NCBI GenBank assembly: GCA_036383255.1
Contig: DASVOS010000012.1
Coordinates: forward strand, 5,001-69,000
Reading direction: 5' to 3'
DNA from: Gammaproteobacteria bacterium
GTDB taxonomy: Bacteria; Pseudomonadota; Gammaproteobacteria; Natronospirales; REEB76
DNA: 64,000 bases
The first letter of the stretch is position 1. Each line of letters starts with the position of its first letter. The notes under the pieces are model-generated. The model was not told where the DNA came from and ran no database searches. It saw only the letters and a list, made by a program, of their open reading frames with translations. Positions 51,820 to 58,401 of the stretch are shown here, piece after piece. The translations under genes were made by a program, and so were the position numbers.

Positions 51820-52293
51820 ATGGCCGAGACTCGCGACCACATCTATACCGTGGACTGCCGCTGGAAGGGCAGCACCGGCGAGGGCTACGAGGCCTATACG
51901 CGCGAGCATGAGGCTGCCGCCCCGCCTGCCGAGGGCGAGCTCATGCTCTCCTCCGACCCCCACTACCGCGGCGACCCCAAGCTCCTGAACCCGGAGCAGC
52001 TCCTGGTGATGGCGGCCGCCTCCTGCCAGATGCTGTCGTTCCTGGCGGTGGCGGCACGCAAGCGCCTCAACGTGGTGGAGTACGAGGACCACGCCGAGGG
52101 CGTGATGCCGGAGCAGGACAAGCCCATGCGCATCGCGCGCATCATGCTCAGGCCCCGCATCGTGATCGACGGCCCGGCGGACCCGGGCACGGTGGAGAAC
52201 CTGGTGCATCTGGCCCACGGCCACTGCTTCATCGCCAACAGCTTGAAAACTGACATTCGAATAGAACCACAAATCGTGATTCTTAAACTGTGA
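51820..52293 (+). CDS. OsmC family peroxiredoxin-like protein
   Basis: 157 residues: DCRWKGSTGEGYE, LLNPEQLLVMAAASCQMLSFLAVAARK with the first redox Cys (about 66) and a second Cys in HGHCFIANSLK (about 137). OsmC/Ohr proteins reduce organic hydroperoxides via two cysteines. Strong GGAGG at 51811 before the ATG. The stop codon TGA (52291-52293) abuts the next repeat element with no spacer. Confidence 0.9.
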   Translation: MAETRDHIYTVDCRWKGSTGEGYEAYTREHEAAAPPAEGELMLSSDPHYRGDPKLLNPEQLLVMAAASCQMLSFLAVAARKRLNVVEYEDHAEGVMPEQDKPMRIARIMLRPRIVIDGPADPGTVENLVHLAHGHCFIANSLKTDIRIEPQIVILKL

Positions 52294-52423
52294 CCCCAAA
52301 GCTGCTGCGCTCGCCGGGGCGTTGTTGCGCTTCGGACTCGCAGTCGGTCACGTACGCCAAGAGTACGCTCCCTCCTGCTCGCCTCGCGCGCCTAGCCCCG
52401 CCTTCGCTCGCGACGCTTTGGGG
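52294..52423. repeat. Structured inverted-repeat element, copy B
   Basis: 130 bp between CCCCAAAGC (52294-52302) and GCTTTGGGG (52415-52423). Internal hairpin CGTAC-GCCAAGA-GTACG (52351-52367) with a 7-nt loop. Reading the opposite strand, it follows copy A (31781-31908) almost base for base outside the ends and hairpin arms. It begins directly after the OsmC stop. Confidence 0.8.
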
Positions 52424-52441
52424 AGCTTTTTGCCTAGATTG

Positions 52442-53143
52442 CTAAGAGGCGCCTAATCCGATCGAGTTGAGCCATTCTTCGAGCATCGCCGCGGCTTGCC
52501 GCTCCATGGCGGGCGCATGGCGCTGTGCGTCACGGCGCAGGCCCGCGGGCGTCAGGCCCTGCTCGCGGATCTCGCCCACGTTCCCCGCGTACCACTGCTC
52601 CAGTCCCCGCGCCGTCACCTCGGGGTGGAACTGCAGCGCGAGCGCGCGGCCCCAGCTGAAGCCCTGGCAAGGCGTGAGGTCGGTGGCGGCGAGCGCCAGT
52701 GCATCCTTCGGCAGGTCGAACTGGTCGCCGTGCCAGTGCAGCACTGGACCCAAGAAGTGCCGGATGGCCGAGCTCTGCCCGGCTTCCGTGAGGGTAAGCG
52801 GCTTCCAGCCGATCTCCATGCGCTCGCCCTTCCGCACCGTGGCGCCCAGCGCCTTCGCCAGGAACTGGCTGCCGAGGCAGATGCCGAGCGTCGGCAGCGC
52901 GGCCTTGAGGCGAGTCTCGATGAACCTGAGCTCCGGGGCCATGAAGGGGTAATCCTCCATGTCGTTCACGCCGATGGGTCCGCCCAGCACCACCAAGAGG
53001 TCCCACTGCCCCTTGGCGAGCAGCAGGAAGTCGGCGGTGGGCGCGTCCACGTAGCGGATCGCATATCCCTTTTCTGCCAGCACCGGCGCGAGGGAGCCCA
53101 GGTCCTCGAATGGGACATGACGTATAGCTAGAAGATTTTTCAT
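52442..53143 (-). CDS. Class I glutamine amidotransferase-like protein
   Basis: 233 residues: MKNLLAIRHVPFEDLG, WDLLVVLGGPIGVND, the nucleophile Cys in LGICLGSQFLAKALG (about 88), RMEIGWKPL, HWHGDQFDLP and the His-x-Glu part in LQFHPEV (about 168). It resembles the glutamine amidotransferase domain of GuaA without the synthetase. The ATG has no Shine-Dalgarno; it overlaps the TGA of a leader ORF running through element C (ATGA). The amidotransferase acceptor is unknown. Confidence 0.87.
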   Translation of the reverse strand: MKNLLAIRHVPFEDLGSLAPVLAEKGYAIRYVDAPTADFLLLAKGQWDLLVVLGGPIGVNDMEDYPFMAPELRFIETRLKAALPTLGICLGSQFLAKALGATVRKGERMEIGWKPLTLTEAGQSSAIRHFLGPVLHWHGDQFDLPKDALALAATDLTPCQGFSWGRALALQFHPEVTARGLEQWYAGNVGEIREQGLTPAGLRRDAQRHAPAMERQAAAMLEEWLNSIGLGAS

Positions 53144-53370
53144 ACCAAAAGCGTCGCGAGCGAAGGGTGCGGCACATGTGCCGCGCGGGCATACAGGGAT
53201 GTATGCCCCGGGCCATGAGCGGAGCAGGAAGCGCAGCGAATGGGGCTAGGCGCGTCCCCGCGCCCGTCGCTCCCGGGCATCCTGCCCTCTCGCGACGTTA
53301 GGCCGTCCTGGCCGTCACAGCGCCCTGCCGAGCGCAGCAGCTTTTGGCGGATGGCGAGCAGATTCTTCAC
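53140..53370 (-). CDS. Small ORF through repeat element C beginning with a second copy of the amidotransferase N-terminus
   Basis: 76 codons starting at GTG 53370. The first eight residues MKNLLAIR equal those of the amidotransferase start, but nearly every codon differs at the third base. The rest translates repeat element C without a stop, ending in TGA that overlaps the ATG of the amidotransferase. A TAGAAT box is seen just upstream of the GTG, so it could be a leaderless leader ORF that couples translation to the next gene. Whether it is translated is unknown; the peptide beyond residue 8 resembles no family. Confidence 0.45.
   Translation of the reverse strand: MKNLLAIRQKLLRSAGRCDGQDGLTSREGRMPGSDGRGDAPSPIRCASCSAHGPGHTSLYARAAHVPHPSLATLLV
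53145..53347. repeat. Structured inverted-repeat element, copy C
   Basis: 203 bp with ends CCAAAAGC (53145-53152) and GCTTTTGG (53340-53347), and the same GCGTCGCGAGCGAAGG and GCCGAGCGCAGCAG blocks as copies A and B. It holds additional hairpins: the palindrome GCGGCACATGTGCCGC (53169-53184) and GGGCATACA-GGGA-TGTATGCCC (53187-53208). It lies directly in front of the amidotransferase ATG, with one base between. Confidence 0.78.
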
Positions 53371-53559
53371 CCGGCCATTCTAGCAGCCCGTGCGCTAAGC
53401 GCCTGTCGCCATTGGGTTTTTCCCCTGGGCCGGGCTGCCACGAGGCTGCCATGCGGCAGGGATACCCTCGAGTGCATAGAATGTGACTATCGCTCCCGCC
53501 TCCGGCAGCCCGAGGCTGTCCGTATGACCGGCAGGGCACCGCACAAGCGAGATACATCG

Positions 53560-54390
53560 ATGCTTTATCCCGAGCTGTTCCGTTCCCTGGAAAGACTGCG
53601 CTGGAGCATGGAGAAGGATATCCCCTGGGACCGCTTCGATCCCAGCCTCCTCAGCGACGAGCAGGCCCAGACCATCAAGATGAACGCGATCACGGAGTGG
53701 TCGGCGCTGCCCGCCACCGAGATGTTCCTGCGCGACAACCGCGGGGACTCGGACTTCTCGGCGTTCATGTCCATATGGTTCTACGAGGAGCAGAAGCACT
53801 CGTTGGTGCTGCAGGAGTACCTGCGCCGCTTCCGCCCGGACCTGCTGCCCACCGAGGAGGAGCTGCACGCGGTGCGCTTCGAGTTCGACCCGGCCCCGCC
53901 GCTCGAGACGCTGATGATGCACTTCTGCGGCGAGATCCGCCTGACCCACTGGTACCAGTGCGCCTCGCAGTGGCACACGGAACCCCTGATCAAGTTCATC
54001 TACGACATCATCTCCCAGGACGAGGCGCGCCACGGCGGCTGCTACCGCCGCTTCATGGAGCGCGCCGTGGAACAGCAGGGCGACACGGCGCGCCTGGCCT
54101 TCGCCAAGATGGGTGTGCTGATGGCGAGCATCCGCACCGGCAACGCGCTGCATCCCACCAACCTGCACGTGAACAAGGCGCTCTATCCCAAGGACCGGGT
54201 GCAGGACCACGTCCCGGACCCGGGCTGGATGGAGCACTGGCTCAACGAGCAGATCCATTTCGACCGCAGCTGGCAGGAGAAGGTGATCGCCCGCATCCTG
54301 CAGAACCTCTCCCTAATCCTGAAGGTGAAGCTCGAGTCAGTGCGGGACCTGTCCCAGTTCCGCAAGCAACTGGCCGCCGACGCCGCCTGA
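53560..54390 (+). CDS. Ferritin-like diiron protein (acyl-ACP desaturase type)
   Basis: 276 residues, mostly helical. Diiron-site motifs: EEQKH in MSIWFYEEQKHSLVLQEYL (about 85) and DEARH in IISQDEARHGGCYRRF (about 158). This EExxH...DEARH pattern is that of soluble diiron enzymes related to acyl-ACP desaturases and ferritins. I start at the ATG at 53560, which gives MLYPELFRSLERLRWSM; an ATG at 53524 would add 12 residues. The preceding gap (53371-53559) holds no other gene. Substrate unknown; neighbouring Nudix gene starts 18 bp after. Confidence 0.78.
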   Translation: MLYPELFRSLERLRWSMEKDIPWDRFDPSLLSDEQAQTIKMNAITEWSALPATEMFLRDNRGDSDFSAFMSIWFYEEQKHSLVLQEYLRRFRPDLLPTEEELHAVRFEFDPAPPLETLMMHFCGEIRLTHWYQCASQWHTEPLIKFIYDIISQDEARHGGCYRRFMERAVEQQGDTARLAFAKMGVLMASIRTGNALHPTNLHVNKALYPKDRVQDHVPDPGWMEHWLNEQIHFDRSWQEKVIARILQNLSLILKVKLESVRDLSQFRKQLAADAA

Positions 54391-54408
54391 GGGCGGCACG
54401 CTTCCCCC

Positions 54409-54840
54409 ATGGACGCGAAGCGACGCTTGTCGGCCGGCGTGGTGGTGGTCCGCGACACCGCGGAGGGGCCGCGCTATCTCCTGCTGCGCGCCTACAAGCA
54501 CTGGGACTTCCCCAAGGGCATGGTGGAGGCGGGCGAGACGCCGCTGGAAGCCGCGCGCCGCGAGGTGGCGGAGGAGACCGGCATCGCCTCCCTGGATTTC
54601 GCCTGGGGCGACGTCTACCGCGAGACCGCGCCCTATGCCCGGGGCAAGGTGGCGCGCTACTACCTGGCCCGCACCGATAGCGAAGAGGTGGCGCTCACGC
54701 CCAACCCCCAGACCGGCATCCATGAGCACATGGAATACCGCTGGGTGGACCTGGACGAAGCCCTGTCCCTGGTCACGCCGCGGGTGAAACACATCATCGA
54801 CTGGGCGCAGGGCTGCATGTCCCCCGGCTTACGCGCCTAG
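54409..54840 (+). CDS. Nudix hydrolase
   Basis: 143 residues with a complete Nudix box, G-x5-E-x7-REVAEETG, at about 40-62 (GMVEAGETPLEAARREVAEETG). The N-terminal SAGVVVVRDTAEGPRYLLLRAYKHWDFPKG is typical of diadenosine tetraphosphate hydrolase-like Nudix enzymes of the (di)nucleoside polyphosphatase kind. It probably cleans up nucleotide derivatives. The stop overlaps the yeiH-like stop by 12 bases on the opposite strand. Confidence 0.87.
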   Translation: MDAKRRLSAGVVVVRDTAEGPRYLLLRAYKHWDFPKGMVEAGETPLEAARREVAEETGIASLDFAWGDVYRETAPYARGKVARYYLARTDSEEVALTPNPQTGIHEHMEYRWVDLDEALSLVTPRVKHIIDWAQGCMSPGLRA

Positions 54841-55773
54841 CTGCAGCACCGCCGCTAGCGCCGCCGCGCTGATGAAGGCCCACAGGCACACGCCCTGCAG
54901 GAGCGGCCGGTAGCCCACCTGCTTCAAGGCCGCGCGGGAGAGTCCGGCGCCGATGCAGAACAGGGTGACCGCGAAACCGGCGCGCGCCGCGCGCACCAGC
55001 CATGGCACCGCCGGCTGCAAAGCCGGCAAGAGACTCCCCAGGGCCGAGGCCCCCAGGAATCCCAGGATGAACCACGGCAGTGGCAAGCGCCGCGCACCCG
55101 CACCGCCTGCGCGCGGGAACAGCAGGGCCGCCGCGAAGGTCACGGGCACGATCCACAGCACGCGCGAGAGCTTCACCACCGTGGCCACCCGCAAGGCCTC
55201 CTCGCCATAAGCGGAGGCGGCGCCCGCCACGGAAGAGACGTCGTGGATCGCGACGCCGGCCCAGGTGCCGAACTGGACCTGCGAGAGGTGCAGCGCATGG
55301 CCGAGGGGCGGGAACAGGTAGAGCGCGACCGCGTTCAGGAGGAACACGGTGCCGATGGCGACGGACATCTCGCCCTTGTCCGCATCCACGGCGCCGCCCA
55401 CGGCGGCGATGGCGGAACCGCCGCAGATGGCGGTGCCGGCGGAGATGAGCAGCGAGGTCTTGAGGTTGATCCGCAAGAGCCGCGCGAGCGCGTACCCCAG
55501 GGCGAAGGTGCCGAAGATGGTGGCGGCGGCGAACAGGAGGCCCTGGCTGCCGACGCGGATCACCGCGCCCAGGTCCACGCCGAAGCCCAGCAGCACCACG
55601 CAGCCTTGCAGCAGCCAGCGTACGTACTTGGAACCGCTGTCCCGGTAGGGGTTGTCCGCCAGCAGCGCGAACGCGAGGCCGAGCGCCAGCGCGAGGCCGG
55701 GCGAGGCCCAGGGCGTGAGGCAGAACAGGATGCCGGCGCCGTAGACGCCGAGGGCCAGCGGGCGCGGGGTCAC
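54829..55773 (-). CDS. YeiH-family putative sulfate exporter
   Basis: 314 residues with about ten membrane helices. The signature is YVRWLLQGCVVLLGFGVDLGAVIRVGSQG near 45-70 and GTAICGGSAIAAVGG (about 117), which matches the YeiH/UPF0324 family. The start is a GTG at 55773 overlapping the neighbouring stop (GTGA). The export of sulfate is suggested for relatives; the direct function is unproven. Confidence 0.86.
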   Translation of the reverse strand: MTPRPLALGVYGAGILFCLTPWASPGLALALGLAFALLADNPYRDSGSKYVRWLLQGCVVLLGFGVDLGAVIRVGSQGLLFAAATIFGTFALGYALARLLRINLKTSLLISAGTAICGGSAIAAVGGAVDADKGEMSVAIGTVFLLNAVALYLFPPLGHALHLSQVQFGTWAGVAIHDVSSVAGAASAYGEEALRVATVVKLSRVLWIVPVTFAAALLFPRAGGAGARRLPLPWFILGFLGASALGSLLPALQPAVPWLVRAARAGFAVTLFCIGAGLSRAALKQVGYRPLLQGVCLWAFISAAALAAVLQLGA

Positions 55774-57020
55774 GTCGCGGGCACGCGGTAGCGCAGGAAC
55801 CCGAAGCCCGGCAACCGCGTCACGGGACGCAGGAGCCCGTGCTCCTCCATCCACAGTGCGTACTGCACGTAGACGGGGTCCCGGGAGAGGTGCCGCTCCT
55901 CGGTGCGGGCGCGCAGCCAGTAGAGGGCGTTCACCCCGAGCAGCATCAGGCAGCGCAGCGCGCCATCCCAGGCGCCGCCCTCCGCCAGGAACGGCACCGC
56001 GACCAGCCACCAGGACAGGTTCTTCGCGAGGTAGGCCGGGTGCTTGCTGAAGCGGTAAGGCCCGTTGGTGAGGATGCCTCGGTGTGTGAGGTTCGAGAAC
56101 CGGCAGCCGAACGCGAGCGTGGCCCACAGGTACACCGCGGTCAGCAGCAGGATCACGCCGCCCCATCCTATATAGAGCGCCGGCAGGCCAGCCGCCCAAT
56201 CCTGCCAGTCATGCGCGCCGCGGTAGGCGAGGTAGCGCTCCGAGAGCATGCCCCAGAACGGCTGGTAACAGGCCAGCGCCACCGCCCAGCCGAGCAGCGT
56301 GGGTTCCGCGCTGCGGATGTGGCTGCCGGCGATGCGCAGGGTGGCGAGGTAGCCCACGGCGGCGAGCGTCACATCCACGAAATACATGCCGTTGCTGGCG
56401 AGGACATACCAGGACCGGGACTCGCCCGGCAGTCCGGCGCCGTAGTCCAGGATCTTCTCCAGGCCCAAGCCGAGGTAGCCGAACATCAGCGGCAGGAAGA
56501 AGCCCTTCACCAGCCAGCCGAGCACGTGCTGCGCGAAGATCGCGCGGTCCACCTCGCGCCAGCGCAGGCGCAGCAGCTGCCCCATCTGCCAGTAGCCGTC
56601 GTGGGGCTCGCGCATGCGGCGGTCCACGAGATAGAAATAAGGCACCGCTGCCACGAGCCAGGCCGGCACCAGCCAGGGCAGCATCGCGAAGAACGGGCCG
56701 TACAAGGGATCGCTGTACACGGGAAACAGCAGGTAGCCGAGCGCCAGGAACGCGAGCGTGCCAAGGAAGCCCAGGAGCTTGACCGCGGTGCGCTCCAGGG
56801 AGGGCGCGTGGCGCGCCGCATCCAAGCCGTTGTCCGAGCGCGGTCCGAGGAACTCGGCGCCCACGAGCGCTGCACCCACCACCCCCACCAGCAGGAGCCC
56901 TGCCAACGCCACCTCGCCCCAGGGCGCGAGCGCACGCACCACCAGCACGCCGGCGGCGAAGGCCGCGAGACCGAGCAGGGGGACGGCGCCGTGGACCGCC
57001 GACTTGGGGAGCGTCTGCAT
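55770..57020 (-). CDS. Isoprenylcysteine carboxyl methyltransferase-family membrane protein
   Basis: 416 residues with about ten hydrophobic segments. The C-terminal 150 residues carry the ICMT/PEMT motifs: GPYRFSKHPAYLAKNLSWW (about 328) and RARTEERHLSRDPVYVQY (about 375), which hold the SAM-binding region. The N-terminal half is an added membrane part. Bacterial members methylate unknown lipids or cysteines. Its stop overlaps the YeiH-like start. Confidence 0.83.
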   Translation of the reverse strand: MQTLPKSAVHGAVPLLGLAAFAAGVLVVRALAPWGEVALAGLLLVGVVGAALVGAEFLGPRSDNGLDAARHAPSLERTAVKLLGFLGTLAFLALGYLLFPVYSDPLYGPFFAMLPWLVPAWLVAAVPYFYLVDRRMREPHDGYWQMGQLLRLRWREVDRAIFAQHVLGWLVKGFFLPLMFGYLGLGLEKILDYGAGLPGESRSWYVLASNGMYFVDVTLAAVGYLATLRIAGSHIRSAEPTLLGWAVALACYQPFWGMLSERYLAYRGAHDWQDWAAGLPALYIGWGGVILLLTAVYLWATLAFGCRFSNLTHRGILTNGPYRFSKHPAYLAKNLSWWLVAVPFLAEGGAWDGALRCLMLLGVNALYWLRARTEERHLSRDPVYVQYALWMEEHGLLRPVTRLPGFGFLRYRVPAT

Positions 57021-57074
57021 GGCGTCAGGTGTGGCCTGGAGAGGACGCCAGTCTAGCCGCTCGCGCGGCGCATT

Positions 57075-57710
57075 TCATTGGTGGCTGCGGACCGGCTTCT
57101 GCAGCATGGGCACGAGGTAGGGCCAGATGTTGTCCAGCACATGGGGCTCGGCACCGGCCAGGGGATGCAGCCCGTCTGCCTGCATCAGCTCCCGGTGCTG
57201 GGCCACGCCATCCAGCAGGAACGGCACCAGCGGCGTCTTGTATTGCTTCGCCACCGCCGTGTAGGCGGCGCGGAAGTCGCGGGTATAAGCGGCGCCGTAG
57301 TTGGGCGGCAACAGCATGCCCACCAGCAGGACTTTCGCGCCGGCCTGCCTTGAAAGCGCCACCATCTTCCCCAGGTTATCCTGCATGGCCTTGATGGGTG
57401 TGCCGCGCAGGCCATCGTTCGCGCCGAGTTCCACCACCACGATACCCGGCTTGTGGCGCGCCAGTGCCTCGGTGAGGCGGGTGAGGCCGCCGGCGGTGGT
57501 CTCTCCCGAGACGCTGGCGTTGACCACGGTATAGTCATAACCCTGGGCCTGGAGCCGCGCGTCCAACAGCGCCACCCAGCCCTGGCTGGTGTCTATGCCG
57601 AAGGCGGCGCTCAGGCTGTCGCCCATCACCAGCACCGTGTGCGCGGGCTGCGCCTGCGACGCCAGCGGCGCGAGCCACAGGATCACAAGAAGAAGGATGC
57701 GTCTCGACAT
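57075..57710 (-). CDS. tesA: Arylesterase/acyl-CoA thioesterase I (TesA, SGNH hydrolase)
   Basis: 211 residues: signal peptide ending SQAQP, block I GDSLSAAFGI (Ser about 33), Gly-containing NASVSGETT, block III GANDGLRG, and C-terminal DGLHPLAGAEP with catalytic Asp/His. TesA is a periplasmic esterase/thioesterase. Its ATG (complement of 57708-57710) shares two bases with the ATG of the divergent ybbA gene, an arrangement also common in E. coli and relatives. Confidence 0.94.
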   Translation of the reverse strand: MSRRILLLVILWLAPLASQAQPAHTVLVMGDSLSAAFGIDTSQGWVALLDARLQAQGYDYTVVNASVSGETTAGGLTRLTEALARHKPGIVVVELGANDGLRGTPIKAMQDNLGKMVALSRQAGAKVLLVGMLLPPNYGAAYTRDFRAAYTAVAKQYKTPLVPFLLDGVAQHRELMQADGLHPLAGAEPHVLDNIWPYLVPMLQKPVRSHQ

Positions 57711-58401
57711 GTCCAAGGTCTCCAACGGCGACGCGTTGCTGCTCGCCGCCCATCTCAGCAAGCAGGTTAGCAGTCCCGACGGCGTGTTGACCATTCTGGA
57801 CGACGTGAGCCTGGCGATACGCCGCGGCGAATCCGTCGCCATCGTCGGGCCCTCCGGTTCCGGCAAGTCCACGCTGCTTGGCCTGCTGGCCGGGCTGGAC
57901 GTGCCGAGCTCCGGCGAGGTGTGGCTGGACGGTGAGCCCTTCAGCAGCCTGGACGAGGACGCGCGGGCGGAGCGGCGCGCGCACGAGATCGGTTTCGTGT
58001 TCCAGTCCTTCCACCTCCTGCCCGGGCTCACGGCCCTGGAGAACGTGATGCTGCCGCTGGAGCTCGGTGACGGCAGCGGCGCGGAGGCGGCGGCGCGGGA
58101 GGTGCTGGACGCGGTGGGCCTCGGCGCCCGCGCCCGCTACTACCCGCAGAAGCTCTCCGGCGGCGAACAGCAGCGCGTGGCCATCGCCCGCGCCTACGCC
58201 ACCCGCCCTCACCTCCTGTTCGCCGACGAGCCCACCGGCAACCTCGACGCCGCCACCGGCCACGTGATCGTGGACCTCTTGTTCAAGCTCAACGCCGAAC
58301 GCACCACCACGCTTGTGCTCGTGACCCATGACCAGGAGCTGGCTGGGCGCTGCGACCGGGTGTTGCGCCTGCATGCCGGACGGCTGGAGCCGGCGGCATG
58401 A
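57709..58401 (+). CDS. ybbA: ABC transporter ATP-binding protein (YbbA/LolD type)
   Basis: 230 residues: Walker A GPSGSGKSTLLG (about 47), LSGGEQQRVAIARA (about 144), Walker B LLFADEPTGNLD (about 164), and HDQ at the H-loop. Of the MacB/LolD class. It is followed by the permease ybbP with an ATGA overlap. The start is the ATG at 57709 or, with a better AAGAAGG upstream, the in-frame ATG at 57697; the divergent tesA start overlaps. Confidence 0.9.
   Translation: MSKVSNGDALLLAAHLSKQVSSPDGVLTILDDVSLAIRRGESVAIVGPSGSGKSTLLGLLAGLDVPSSGEVWLDGEPFSSLDEDARAERRAHEIGFVFQSFHLLPGLTALENVMLPLELGDGSGAEAAAREVLDAVGLGARARYYPQKLSGGEQQRVAIARAYATRPHLLFADEPTGNLDAATGHVIVDLLFKLNAERTTTLVLVTHDQELAGRCDRVLRLHAGRLEPAA

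Noticed and set aside
49390-52293. 967-codon plus-strand ORF across fadD, the SDR and OsmC
   Set aside because: It is an antisense or out-of-frame shadow of fadD followed by the SDR region; only its last 157 codons are the real OsmC gene.
53315-53557. 80-codon minus-strand ORF covering element C's edge and the upstream gap
   Set aside because: Its composition is random-like, it lies in a different frame from the leader ORF, and no start signal or homology is seen.
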